From NCBI RefSeq assembly GCF_001280085.1, contig NZ_LGED01000013.1:62001-126000 (forward strand): a stretch of DNA of 64,000 nt. The letters are read 5' to 3'. Below are positions 1-8,453 of this stretch, in pieces; position 1 is the stretch's first letter, and every line of letters begins with the position of its first letter. The notes under the pieces are model-generated. The model did no database searches, was not told where the DNA came from, and saw only the letters and a list, made by a program, of their open reading frames with translations. The DNA is from Saccharothrix sp. NRRL B-16348 (GTDB lineage: Bacteria > Actinomycetota > Actinomycetes > Mycobacteriales > Pseudonocardiaceae). The position numbers and the translations under genes are program-made.

Positions 1-792
1 GGGCAGGTAGATGTCGAAGATCCCGGGACACTTGCGCTCGGGGTACCGCTGGATCATGAAGTCCCGGAACGCCTCGTCGGTGAGCCCGTTGCCGATCGCC
101 TCGCGCGCGGCCGTGAGGTACTCGATGTTGCGAGCCACCTCGTTCTTGTCGGCCGGCAGGCCGTGACCGGGCAGGAACAGCTCGTAGTCCTCGACCAGCA
201 TTCCTTGCAGGACTTCGATCCAGTGACCCAGGTGCTGGGTGAGGTACAGGTGGGTGCCGCTGTAGACCAGGTCCTGGGTGAAGCAGACGCCCAGGTCGGG
301 CAGCTTGACGGTGAGGTGGAAGTCGATCTCGGTCTCGACCACCCGGTCGAAGGTGTACCTGACCCCGTCGATCGCCTCCTCGCTCGGGACGACGGGCTTC
401 TGGGGCACGACCACCCGGTCCGGCACGAGGTCGCCGAGCTTCCAGTGGTCGCTCCTCGACTCCTCGCCGTGCTCCTGGATGAAGCCGATGGTCTCCGGCA
501 GCGCGTAGCTCGTGACGTCGCCGAACGCGGCGCCCAGCCCGAACCAGTGGTCGGGGTGCCGGTGGGAGACGTAGAGCCTCTCGATCGGCTTGCGCAGCTC
601 GTCCGCGTAGGCCCTGAACGCGTGCGCGTAAGGCACGAGGAACTGGCTGTCGACGAGCACCAACTGGTTCTCGGTCTCGATGATGTGCGTGGCGTTCGCG
701 ATGTTGTCGTCCGTGAAGGGCGCGACGAACGTGTGGATGCGGACGTCGTGCGTCTGCTTCACGACCAGGGCGATGGGGTCGGGCACCGTCAC
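1..792 (-). CDS. MBL-fold metallo-hydrolase, 3' part outside window
   Basis: About 264 residues are visible and the C-terminus lies beyond base 1. A metal-binding motif SHRHPDHWFG (the HxHxDH signature of the metallo-beta-lactamase fold) sits near residue 72, and a later LPGHG near residue 218 supplies another expected metal ligand. The GTG start at 792 overlaps the stop of the upstream TIM-barrel gene (GTGA), so it is translationally coupled and is the last visible gene of the seven-gene minus-strand operon. No signal peptide is seen, so it is probably cytoplasmic. Substrate is unknown; a lactone or ester hydrolysis step after sugar oxidation would fit the operon (inference). Confidence 0.85.
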   Translation of the reverse strand, partial: MTVPDPIALVVKQTHDVRIHTFVAPFTDDNIANATHIIETENQLVLVDSQFLVPYAHAFRAYADELRKPIERLYVSHRHPDHWFGLGAAFGDVTSYALPETIGFIQEHGEESRSDHWKLGDLVPDRVVVPQKPVVPSEEAIDGVRYTFDRVVETEIDFHLTVKLPDLGVCFTQDLVYSGTHLYLTQHLGHWIEVLQGMLVEDYELFLPGHGLPADKNEVARNIEYLTAAREAIGNGLTDEAFRDFMIQRYPERKCPGIFDIYLP

Positions 793-1844
793 ACACCTCC
801 GGCGTGGGCGACGGCCAGTGGCTCCGGCTCGGAGCGGACCCGGGCGTAGCGGGCGACCTGCTCGCGCAGCTCCTCCAACGCGGCCACGGCGACGTCGTAG
901 GCGCTGTCGACGCCGGGCACCGGGTCGTCCTCGCCGGGTCGCCAGAACCGTCGGCGGGCCATGCGCATGGAGCTGTCGAACGGTGGGATCGCGTTGAACA
1001 CCTCGACCAGGTACGGGCCGCGGTAGACGGGTTCGACCTCCTTCAGGATGACGTCCCAGGGGATCCAGCTGTCGCGCACCGCGCCGCGGTCGGGTGCGGA
1101 GACGTGGATGTAGTGCAGCCGCTCCTGTCGTGCGGCTCGGGCGACGTTGTCCCGGAAGATCGACGGACCTTGGCTCTCCAGCACGACCTGTGCCGTGTCG
1201 ATCGTGGCGCCGCAGTGCGCGTGCCCGAGGTCGTCGAGGAAGTCCAGCACCCGCGAGACCATGTTGGGCGGGGGCGACTCCCAGCTCTTGATGGGCTCGA
1301 TGGCGAGCTTCACTCCACGGGCCGCGGCGTACGTCGCCAGCTCCTCGAAAACGGGGCGCGCCGCGCGGAAGCGGGGCTCCATCCAGTCCAGGAGGGCGTC
1401 GCTCCAGAGCTGGTCACCGGCGTCCGTGACCGGGAAGGCGCCGTAGGGGTAGAGGAACGGCCCCGACATGATCGAGTCGCCGCCCAGGACCCGGGTGATG
1501 TCGACGCGTGACTTGAGGTAGGCCAAGGCCTGGGCGCGCTGCTCCTCGTACGGCGAGGTCGGGTCGAAGGTCCGGGTCGTGCCGACGTTGGTGGTGAACT
1601 TCAGGTCGCCCAGCCCGGCCGCGTCGAACGCCTTCTTGAGGCGGACGTAGCCGTCGACTTCGAGCTGGTGGTCGACGGTCGGGGGCCGGGAGGCGATGTG
1701 CAGGTCGAAGCCGTCGTAGCCCATGTCGGCGACGGCCTTCAGGTGGTCGATCAGGACCTTGGTGTACCGCGGGTCCTCCGGCTTCAGGTCGGCGGTGAAC
1801 ATGAAGAAGCTGAAGAACACGTCTCGCTCGGGTATCGCGTTCAT
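789..1844 (-). CDS. sugar phosphate isomerase/epimerase-like TIM barrel protein
   Basis: A 351-residue protein of the xylose isomerase-like TIM-barrel family (AP endonuclease 2 type). It opens with FFSFFMFTADL and contains the family's barrel strands and metal-ligand style positions: LAIEPIKSWE (Glu, end of a strand), ATIDTAQV (Asp) and HYIHVSAPDRG (His). ATG at 1844 was chosen because residues upstream in frame look non-coding and the preceding gene stops only 21 bases away. It lies between the IolE-like gene and the MBL-fold gene. Such proteins isomerise, epimerise or beta-eliminate keto-sugars; given the flavin dehydrogenase in the same operon it may act on an oxidised glycoside. Exact reaction unknown. 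Confidence 0.85.
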   Translation of the reverse strand: MNAIPERDVFFSFFMFTADLKPEDPRYTKVLIDHLKAVADMGYDGFDLHIASRPPTVDHQLEVDGYVRLKKAFDAAGLGDLKFTTNVGTTRTFDPTSPYEEQRAQALAYLKSRVDITRVLGGDSIMSGPFLYPYGAFPVTDAGDQLWSDALLDWMEPRFRAARPVFEELATYAAARGVKLAIEPIKSWESPPPNMVSRVLDFLDDLGHAHCGATIDTAQVVLESQGPSIFRDNVARAARQERLHYIHVSAPDRGAVRDSWIPWDVILKEVEPVYRGPYLVEVFNAIPPFDSSMRMARRRFWRPGEDDPVPGVDSAYDVAVAALEELREQVARYARVRSEPEPLAVAHAGGV

Positions 1845-1864
1845 GCCGGTGTCCTCTGTGTGAG

Positions 1865-2788
1865 CTACCAGCCCAAGAGGCTGGTGAGGTAGGCGCGAGC
1901 CTTCTTCGCGTACGCGAGAGGGTTCGCCTTGTTCGGGTCCTGCTCGGCTTCCACGACCAGCCATCCCCGGTACTCCGCGTCGGCCAGCACTTCGAGGACG
2001 GGTCGGAAGTCGATCGCGCCGTCTCCGGGCACGGTGAAGACACCGAGCTCGATGCCCTCCTGGAACGACAGGCCTTCTTCGGTCACGGTGCTCACGAACT
2101 CCGGCCGGACGCTCTTGAGGTGGACGTGGCCGATGCGGTCGGCGTGAGCCTTGGCCAGTTCCAGCGGAGCGTGCACGTCGCCGGTGGCGAAGGCGATGTG
2201 GCCGGTGTCGAGCAGCAGGTGGACCAGGGTCGGGTCGGTCGACGCCATCAACCGGTCGACGTCCTCGCGGTACATGACGCCGGTGCCCATGTGGTGGTGG
2301 TAGCTGAGCCTCATCCCGGCCGAGTTGGCGATCTTGCCGAGCTCCTGCAGGCCCGACGTGAGCTCGTCCCACTGGGCGTCGGTGAACACCGGCCTGTTGG
2401 CGAACACGTCGATGGGGAGCAGGTGCGACGAGGCTCCGAACTCGGCCACCACCACTTCGCTCCCGCCCAGCGCCTTGATGCGGGCCAACGTGTCCTCGAA
2501 GGCGGTGATGGTCTTCCGCCGCATGTTCTTGATCGTGAAGTACGTGCTCGTCCAGGGCTCGGACACCTGCAGGCCGCGGAGGTCGAGGGCGGCCTTGAGC
2601 ACGTCGTTGTCCGCGGGGTACTTGTGCCCGATGCTGCAGCCCTGGAAGCCGGCGAGCGCCATCTCGCTCACGGCCTGGCCGAACGGGATGCCGGCGTCGA
2701 TGGTGGGGAAGTCGTCGTTCCACCACAGGGTGCAGCAGACGCCCAGCTTCACCTTGTCCGGGCTGAGGCGGTCACCGAGTTCTGTCAT
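1865..2788 (-). CDS. myo-inosose-2 dehydratase-like TIM barrel protein (IolE family)
   Basis: 307 residues, the usual size of IolE/2-keto-myo-inositol dehydratase and related xylose isomerase-like enzymes. The start, KVKLGVCCTLWWNDD, matches the 'cytosolic dehydratase' type, and metal-ligand candidates occur in LSYHHHMGTGV, LLLDTGHIAFA and WLVVEAEQDP. ATG at 2788 overlaps the previous gene by 17 bases, so the two are coupled. No other inositol genes (iolA, iolC, iolD, iolG) are present here, so a role in inositol breakdown is doubtful. Dehydration or isomerisation of a keto-sugar made by the operon's flavin dehydrogenase is more likely (inference). Confidence 0.85.
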   Translation of the reverse strand: MTELGDRLSPDKVKLGVCCTLWWNDDFPTIDAGIPFGQAVSEMALAGFQGCSIGHKYPADNDVLKAALDLRGLQVSEPWTSTYFTIKNMRRKTITAFEDTLARIKALGGSEVVVAEFGASSHLLPIDVFANRPVFTDAQWDELTSGLQELGKIANSAGMRLSYHHHMGTGVMYREDVDRLMASTDPTLVHLLLDTGHIAFATGDVHAPLELAKAHADRIGHVHLKSVRPEFVSTVTEEGLSFQEGIELGVFTVPGDGAIDFRPVLEVLADAEYRGWLVVEAEQDPNKANPLAYAKKARAYLTSLLGW

Positions 2789-3293
2789 GTTCCTGCCCTT
2801 TCAGGTAGCTCCGCTCGATGCGGGGTGGTTGCGCCCAGGAGCCGTAGCCGGGCGCCTTGGCGCCGGCGGGATTCGCCCCGATGGCCCGCCACAGCAGCCC
2901 TTCCTGGTAGGAGGCGGCGGTGACGGTGGAGGTCTCGGCCGCCGCACGGGCCCCGTAGCGGTCCGTCCACTCGGGAGGCAGGCCGTACCACATCCCGGCG
3001 TACCAGAGCTTGACCACGTTGCGGGCCACCGGGCCGAGGCGCTCGTCGCTGAAGATCCGGTGGCGCAGGGCGCGATCGAGCCGCGTCCCGTCGGGGCCTC
3101 CGCCATCGGCCGACGCGTCGGCCCTCGCCGCCCGGTGGGCGGCCAGGAGGTCGGTGACGACGTCTTCACCGCAGGCGTCCCGCACCTTGGCGAAGTACTG
3201 GTGGGCCAGGCCGGTGCCGAGCAGGTCGGTCTCACCGAACGCGGTGAGGTCGACCGAGAAGGAGACGAACTCCGTGAACGAGTGGGTGGTCAC
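2772..3293 (-). CDS. small subunit-like protein of an FAD-dependent sugar dehydrogenase
   Basis: A 173-residue protein with the helical pattern of the sorbitol/gluconate dehydrogenase small-subunit families: an N-terminal 'F..FS..LTGF'-like stretch (FTEFVSFSVDLTAFGETD), a middle 'LAAHRAARAD' helix and the conserved VARNVVKLWYAGMWYGL segment near residue 88. The ATG start overlaps the stop of the ferritin-like gene by four bases. Two genes upstream lies the GMC catalytic subunit, so it probably forms a complex with it, as gamma subunits do in bacterial FAD-glucose dehydrogenases. No Tat or Sec signal is visible, which is unlike the classical periplasmic complexes. Family assignment is by pattern only. 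Confidence 0.65.
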   Translation of the reverse strand: MTTHSFTEFVSFSVDLTAFGETDLLGTGLAHQYFAKVRDACGEDVVTDLLAAHRAARADASADGGGPDGTRLDRALRHRIFSDERLGPVARNVVKLWYAGMWYGLPPEWTDRYGARAAAETSTVTAASYQEGLLWRAIGANPAGAKAPGYGSWAQPPRIERSYLKGQEHDRTR

Positions 3294-4402
3294 CGCGTCA
3301 CCGCCTCCACTGCCCCGCCGGCGGTCAGGGAGACGTCCGGAGTGGACTCGACGCCGACCGGCATCTCGAAGGTGGGCGCGGCGTGCAGGCCGTCGCTGCC
3401 CGGCAGGGGGTTGCGCACCAGCCGGTTGATCCCGTCGCGCAGGCGGAACATGTGCCAGATGGCCTCCTGCAAGAGGCTCGGCTCACCGTTGAACGCGTCG
3501 TCGAGCAGGCCGAGGAACTCCCAGTAGTCGGCGTTGAAGTCCCGGGCGACAGCGGCGAGTTCCGAGTCCACCGGGTAGTCGGACAACCGGGCGCTCACCT
3601 TCACGTCGTACACGGCCTTCCAGTCGATGCCGAGTTCCGGCCCCGTGGGGTGCTCGGGGTCGTCGTCCACTTGGTAGTAACGGCCGAGCTGCAACTGCCG
3701 GAACCGGTAGTAGTGGGCCAGCTCGCCGTCTTCGTCGTGGATGCCGTGGTCGAAGCCCTCGCCCTGATCGGCGATGAAGCGGAGCGCCCGCCGGGCCGAC
3801 GCCAGGTCGGTGACGCGGATCGCGGACCCGCCGCCGGAGTAGAAGTGCTCGGGCCCCACCTGCCGGGCCGGGTCGCCGCGGAAGAGGTCCGGCTCCTTGG
3901 CCGCCACCGTCTCGAGCCCTTCGATGATCTCCGCGTAGAACTCGCCGATGCTGTAGAAGCGCAGCCCCTCGTCCACCGGGCTGGTGACCAGGGACGGCCT
4001 CGCGAGGTCCGACACGGGCAGCAGCCGTGCGCTGCCACGGGGCGCCATGGCCGGACGCTCGATCTTGCAGAACGTCTCCACCGCCCGGTGGGAGAACGGC
4101 CGCAGGTCGACGGTAAAGTCGCGCTCGCCGTCGGGCAGGTAGGTCGGGTACGACGGCACGAAGCCGTGCCGGGTCAGGCGGGGCTTGCCGCCGATGGCGT
4201 TCAGGACGTTGGCCGCGAGGGTCAGGTGCAGCATCTCCTCCACCGCGACCACCCTGATGATGTGGGCGGCGTCGGAGTTCGTGGTGGGGTGGATGGAGTA
4301 GTACGCGGTCAGGTAAGGGGGGATGGTCGCGTGCTCCAACACCATCGCCCTGTGCAGGTACTCGATCAGGTCGTGGCGGTTGTCGATGGTCGACCCGGTC
4401 AC
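3290..4402 (-). CDS. ferritin-like domain protein (VioB-like ferritin fold)
   Basis: 370 residues. The N-terminal 150 residues match the ferritin-like domain found in VioB/iminophenyl-pyruvate dimer synthase relatives: a first helix with VLEHATIPPYL and a second with VVAVEEMLHLTLAANVLN, giving the E...E, ExxH pattern expected of a di-iron or degenerate ferritin site. The middle region is rich in Tyr and charged residues (HYYRFRQLQLGRYY). GTG at 4402 overlaps the GMC stop (GTGA). Its fixed place between the GMC catalytic gene and the small-subunit gene suggests a partner in the same oxidation system; whether it binds iron or catalyses a step is unknown. Confidence 0.75.
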   Translation of the reverse strand: MTGSTIDNRHDLIEYLHRAMVLEHATIPPYLTAYYSIHPTTNSDAAHIIRVVAVEEMLHLTLAANVLNAIGGKPRLTRHGFVPSYPTYLPDGERDFTVDLRPFSHRAVETFCKIERPAMAPRGSARLLPVSDLARPSLVTSPVDEGLRFYSIGEFYAEIIEGLETVAAKEPDLFRGDPARQVGPEHFYSGGGSAIRVTDLASARRALRFIADQGEGFDHGIHDEDGELAHYYRFRQLQLGRYYQVDDDPEHPTGPELGIDWKAVYDVKVSARLSDYPVDSELAAVARDFNADYWEFLGLLDDAFNGEPSLLQEAIWHMFRLRDGINRLVRNPLPGSDGLHAAPTFEMPVGVESTPDVSLTAGGAVEAVTR

Positions 4403-6324
4403 AGGGCCACCTCCTGGGGGCGGTCCTGGGTGGCGCCCGTCGCGGTGATCTTGATCGGCGCGGACTCGGAGGCGAGTTGGGCCAGCATGGCGTGGGTGCT
4501 GCGGAGGCACAGGGCGGCGATGGTGAGCGTCACGTTCGACGTGCTCACGGTCGGCATGCTGCCCCCGCCGACCAGGTAGAGGTTCCGGTGGTCCCACGAT
4601 CTCTGGTTCGCGTCGACCACCGAGGTCTTCGGGTCGCCGCCCATCATGTGGGTGCCGGCGAGGTGGTTGCCGCCTCGGATCTCGTACCCCTCGCCGCCGT
4701 AGACGGCGTAGCCCCAGAAGTCCGGGTCGTACTGGGTGTGGTCCTCGGCCCCGAGGCGCGCGAAGATCTGTTTCGACAGCTGCCGGGCGTACGCCACCCC
4801 CCGCATCGTGTAGTCGGGCAGGTCGTAGCTGAGGATCGGCCGCATGTTCCCCAGGTGGTCGGTGTAGGCGGGGTCCACGGTGACCCGGTTGCTCGGGTTG
4901 GCGGGGACTTCGATCATGAACGCCAACTGCAGCTGGCGGGACACCCGGTCCACCAGTCCCTGGCGGAGGGACTCGCCGTAGCGACCGCCGGCGTCCACCA
5001 GGTCGACCAGGTCGGTCATCGGCGCGCCCCTGGCCCAGCCCCAGCCGTCGTTGTGGATGTCGATGGCGAACGCGGCCTGACGGCTGCGGAAGCCGCCACC
5101 GCGCAGGTCCGTGATGCCGCCGGTGCAGTTGGTGCCGCGGAAGGTGCCCGCGACCTCCGGGAGCAGGGCCCACGCCAGCAGGTAGGCGTGGTCCATGAAG
5201 TTCCGCCCCATCAGGCCGCTCGAGCTGTTCAGGCCGGAGGCCAGCATCAGCCGGGGGTTCTCCACCGCGTTGGCGGCCAGGACGAACAGCCGGCCACGGG
5301 CTCGCCTGGTGGTGAACCCGGTGCCGTCGGGCTGGTCGTAGTGGCGGTACTCGATCTCGGTGACCCGGCCGGTGTCGTGGTCGACGTGCACCTTGTAGGC
5401 CACGGCTTGGGCCACCATGTGGACGTGAGGGCTCTGGAGGGCCACGGCGAGGGTCTTGCCGGCGTTGTACTTGGCCTGCACCGGGCAGAGGGGCACGCAG
5501 TTGTTGTTGCCCTGGCACCGTCCGCCGACCTCGACCTGGTACGTGCTCACCGCGCCTCGCGGCACGTACCCCTGCCCGCCGTTGTAGGCCGGGTTCGGTA
5601 TCCCGTTCCGCGCCTGCGGCCACGGCCGGACGTGCAGCTCCCGGCGCACCCCGTCGAGCTCGACCGGCATCCCGTCGACGTCCTTGGCGACCATCCGGTC
5701 CAGGTACGACAGGGGCAGCCCTTTCATCGGGAACACGTAGTCCTCGTCGAACGCGACCCCGAGGTACGACTGGTCCTCCACGTCGGCCGAGACGCCCAGC
5801 TCGAACTCGGCCTCGTTGTAGTAGGGGGCGAGGTCGTCGTAGGTGAGCGGCCAGTCGGCGCCCTCGCCGTAGAGCGTGCGCGTCCGGAAGTCCTCGGGCA
5901 GCATCCGCGGCGTCTTGCCCTCCCAGTGCATGGTGGTGCCGCCGAGGACCCTCGTGTAGGTGGTGTCGGTGGCGAGAGGCCCGTTCTGGACGATGTAGCC
6001 CAAGGTGTTGGGCACGCCCGGGAAGATGCGCCGTGCGTCCGTGCCGCGGGGCATCGGTGCGTTCGCCACGACCGGGTAGGGCGATTGGTTGTCCTTGCTG
6101 GTCGCCGAGTAGAAGCGGTCGAGGTAGTCCTCGTAGCCCTTCAAGGTGATGTCCTCGCCGGGGCCCGCTTCGAGGATCAGCACGCTCTTGCCGGCGGCGC
6201 CCAGCCGCGAGGCGATGATGGCGCCGGCGACACCGCCGCCGACGATGACCGCGTCGTAGAGGACGTCGGCCGCCGCCGCGGCGTCGGTGCGCTTCGCCGC
6301 ACCCTCGGGGAATTTCACGTACAT
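4399..6324 (-). CDS. GMC-family FAD-dependent sugar dehydrogenase, catalytic subunit
   Basis: 641 residues from ATG 6324, which follows an AGAGGGG ribosome site. The FAD Rossmann motif is AVIVGGGVAGAIIASRLG (about residues 25-41), followed by ILEAG. The substrate/FAD C-terminal part has GTHMMGGDP (catalytic His) and SMPTVSTSNVTLT near the end. Residues Cys270, Cys276 and Cys280 (CQGNNNCVPLCP) have the C-x5-C-x3-C spacing of the Fe-S cluster ligands known in bacterial FAD-glucose dehydrogenase alpha subunits, so electrons may leave through an Fe-S centre rather than to oxygen. It probably oxidises a sugar or glycoside hydroxyl; the TIM-barrel genes downstream would process the keto product (inference). 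No export signal. Confidence 0.88.
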   Translation of the reverse strand: MYVKFPEGAAKRTDAAAAADVLYDAVIVGGGVAGAIIASRLGAAGKSVLILEAGPGEDITLKGYEDYLDRFYSATSKDNQSPYPVVANAPMPRGTDARRIFPGVPNTLGYIVQNGPLATDTTYTRVLGGTTMHWEGKTPRMLPEDFRTRTLYGEGADWPLTYDDLAPYYNEAEFELGVSADVEDQSYLGVAFDEDYVFPMKGLPLSYLDRMVAKDVDGMPVELDGVRRELHVRPWPQARNGIPNPAYNGGQGYVPRGAVSTYQVEVGGRCQGNNNCVPLCPVQAKYNAGKTLAVALQSPHVHMVAQAVAYKVHVDHDTGRVTEIEYRHYDQPDGTGFTTRRARGRLFVLAANAVENPRLMLASGLNSSSGLMGRNFMDHAYLLAWALLPEVAGTFRGTNCTGGITDLRGGGFRSRQAAFAIDIHNDGWGWARGAPMTDLVDLVDAGGRYGESLRQGLVDRVSRQLQLAFMIEVPANPSNRVTVDPAYTDHLGNMRPILSYDLPDYTMRGVAYARQLSKQIFARLGAEDHTQYDPDFWGYAVYGGEGYEIRGGNHLAGTHMMGGDPKTSVVDANQRSWDHRNLYLVGGGSMPTVSTSNVTLTIAALCLRSTHAMLAQLASESAPIKITATGATQDRPQEVAL

Positions 6325-6403
6325 GAGGCAGTCACCCCTCTGCCGGGCTCCGGGCGCGGCCGGGCCGGTGTGGTGGTCGGGATTCGGATCAGTCGGCCAC
6401 GGG

Positions 6404-7834
6404 TCACACGGCGTCGGCACGGGCACGCATGGCGGACAGGTAGGCGGCGTAGCTCCACGTCAGGTTGTGGACGCTGCGCTCGTAGCCGGTGGTGCCGTCG
6501 AACTGCTCGGAGAGCTCCAGGTTGTCGCTGTGGTGGACGACGGCCCGCGCCATGGCGTCACCGGTCGCCACCAGGGCGGTGGCCGCCGCGGCCGGCGCCG
6601 TCGACGCGTCGACGCCGGACTGGGCGAAGAAGGGCGCCGACAGGGCGTCCACGGGCACCGTGCCGCTCGACTTGATCTCGGCGGCCAGCCTGTAGTGCAG
6701 CTCGGCGACGTTGCACGTGGACAGCGCCCACGGGTGACCGCCGAGCACCGGGTGCGAGGCGTCGCCGTCGTAGACGTCGCCCGGGTAGCGACCGAACAGG
6801 GGGCCGATGCCGAAGTTCTCCCGGTCCGCCTTGTTGATCGGGTAGAACGCGATGCCGCCCTCCTCCCACTGCGCGCGCAGCTGGGCCGCCGTGGCCAGCA
6901 GCTTGGTGTCGGTGACGGGAACGGCGCCGTAGAGAGCCGACTGCACGATGTCGATGTTCGGGTCGTAGCCGCTGACGACCGGGTCGTGGGGCGAGGGCGG
7001 GGCGCCGTTGCCGGGGTCGGCCAGCACGCTCACGTACTTGCCGCCGTCCCAGTGGCCCGCGAGGGCCTGGCGCAGCCAGTCGACGGCGGGCCGCAGCCCG
7101 GCCGGCTTGTCGATGCCGGCGACGGTCGAGGCCTGGACCTCCAGGAAGCAGCGCAGCTGGGCGGACCGGGCGAAGAAGCTGTAGCCGCTGTGCTCCTCCC
7201 ACAGGTTCGTGGTGGGGTCCTCGTAGACGCCGAGGAGGAAGGCCACGTTCGAGTTCACCAGGTCGACCGCCCGCTTCCGGGTGTCCGGGTCGAGCTGGTC
7301 GTAGGCGGCCAGGACGGTGATCGACTGCAAGGCCGGACCGTCGTTCTGCTCGGTCCACGGGCGGACGTCCCCCGCGATGGTGAAGCAGGCGTGACCCTTG
7401 GTCCACGGCGGCTGGGCGTTGGAGTGGCAGAGGTCGGCGAACGCCACGTAGTCGTCGAGCGTTTGCACCGCGCCGCTCGGACCGACGGGCAGGTCGGCCT
7501 TGGCCACCTCCATGGCCGTGATGGCGCCGTCGCGCACCCAGTTGTAGACGTAGTCCTGGTCGATGCCCGGCGTGTCGGCCGGGTAGGACGGGGCGGCGAG
7601 GACGCAACCCGGCTTCGAGTCCCGGGACACGTCACCCGGCGACTGCGGATCGCTGAAGACGAAGCCGTCACTGGCGATGTTGCGGAACAGGAACATGGAC
7701 ATCATCGGCACGAGCGACGGCAGGTCGACCGCTCCCGGGGCGAAGGAGTTCTGGACGCTCGCCCAGGCCCGGGACGTCCCGGCGGGCCGGTTCGTGCGTG
7801 CGGGCAGGTCGAGCTTCAGCGCGGACTCGAGCAT
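6404..7834 (-). CDS. GH15 glucoamylase-like glycoside hydrolase
   Basis: 476 residues with the GH15 (alpha/alpha)6 signature series of the eukaryotic glucoamylase type: DYVYNWVRDGAI, TEQNDGPALQSITV, LWEEHSGYSFFARSAQ and NLTWSYAAYLSAMR. Glu213 in LWEE matches the general acid and Glu443 in SEQFDGTTG the general base of family glucoamylases. It would release sugar units from alpha-glucosides. Unlike fungal enzymes it has no signal peptide or starch-binding domain, so it appears cytoplasmic and may act on imported oligosaccharides or glycosides. It is the first gene of the minus-strand operon; the gap to the GMC gene is 79 bases. Confidence 0.9.
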   Translation of the reverse strand: MLESALKLDLPARTNRPAGTSRAWASVQNSFAPGAVDLPSLVPMMSMFLFRNIASDGFVFSDPQSPGDVSRDSKPGCVLAAPSYPADTPGIDQDYVYNWVRDGAITAMEVAKADLPVGPSGAVQTLDDYVAFADLCHSNAQPPWTKGHACFTIAGDVRPWTEQNDGPALQSITVLAAYDQLDPDTRKRAVDLVNSNVAFLLGVYEDPTTNLWEEHSGYSFFARSAQLRCFLEVQASTVAGIDKPAGLRPAVDWLRQALAGHWDGGKYVSVLADPGNGAPPSPHDPVVSGYDPNIDIVQSALYGAVPVTDTKLLATAAQLRAQWEEGGIAFYPINKADRENFGIGPLFGRYPGDVYDGDASHPVLGGHPWALSTCNVAELHYRLAAEIKSSGTVPVDALSAPFFAQSGVDASTAPAAAATALVATGDAMARAVVHHSDNLELSEQFDGTTGYERSVHNLTWSYAAYLSAMRARADAV

Positions 7835-8367
7835 TGCTGGACTCCGTTGTTCTGCGTTTGTCCTACGTTGTTTGTCCTACGTTTTTCTGCGCGCGGCTCC
7901 GCCGGATCGGACAGCGGTTTTTCCACTGCCGGTCCACGGCGGCCGAGGGCGTTCCGGTGGCGTCCACCAGAGGGACGTCGAGACTCGGTACCGAGATGTG
8001 CCGAACCGCGTCGACGGCGCGTCCGGCCTGCTCGGAGGCGGTGATCTCCGGTTGACCGCGATCGTCACGCTACGTCGACCATGACGCCTTCTCCTTCGCT
8101 GGAACGGGCGTGGCGAAAGGATCAGCGGAGCCCTGTTCCGGTGGTTTCGCGGCGGATATCGCGAGTCAGTAGAACGTATCTTTCAGCCGGGTGTCGCGGG
8201 AAGTCGCCGGCGGAACCAGCACCTCCGAGGGTGGCCCGGATTCCACGAACAGCCCAGTCACGTCACCCGCTGTGCGCTTTCGCGGGTCAGCGGTCGGACG
8301 AACGTCACCGGGAACGGTGAGGACCGTCGATCCGCTGCGCCGCGGTCGGCGGCGGACCGGCGCACAG
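7835..8367. other. intergenic region upstream of the sugar operon
   Basis: About 530 bases without a convincing gene. Short open frames here have actinomycete-unlike third-position use and no family resemblance. It should hold the promoter of the GH15-led operon on the minus strand. Apart from the tandem repeat next to the start codon, nothing clear is seen. Confidence 0.5.
7856..7883. repeat. exact 14-base tandem direct repeat in the operon leader
   Basis: Two adjacent exact copies of GTTTGTCCTACGTT (plus strand) end 22 bases before the ATG of the GH15 gene, in the promoter or leader of the sugar operon. A weaker third copy may follow toward the start codon. Could be a regulator binding site; function unknown. 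Confidence 0.7.
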
Positions 8368-8409
8368 CACAGCGGCGGACCCCCTCGACAAAGGGGATCC
8401 GCCGCTGTG
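8368..8409 (-). terminator. hairpin terminator of the subtilase gene
   Basis: Arms 8368-8385 and 8392-8409 pair over 18 bases with one mismatch (CACAGCGGCGGA-CCCCT type) around a 6-base loop. It lies 44 bases beyond the stop of the S8 peptidase gene. There is no U-tract, as is common for actinobacterial hairpin terminators. Confidence 0.8.
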
Positions 8410-8453
8410 TTCTGGTGGCGCTGTTTGCTGGTGGAGCTGTGCGCGAAGAACCC

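Noticed and set aside
1845..2726. N-terminal extension of the TIM-barrel protein at 789-1844
   Set aside because: It overlaps the IolE-like gene in another frame and reads as Arg/Pro-rich noise.
7877..8320. Short open frames upstream of the sugar operon
   Set aside because: No ribosome sites, no homology-like motifs, and the tandem repeat suggests regulatory DNA.
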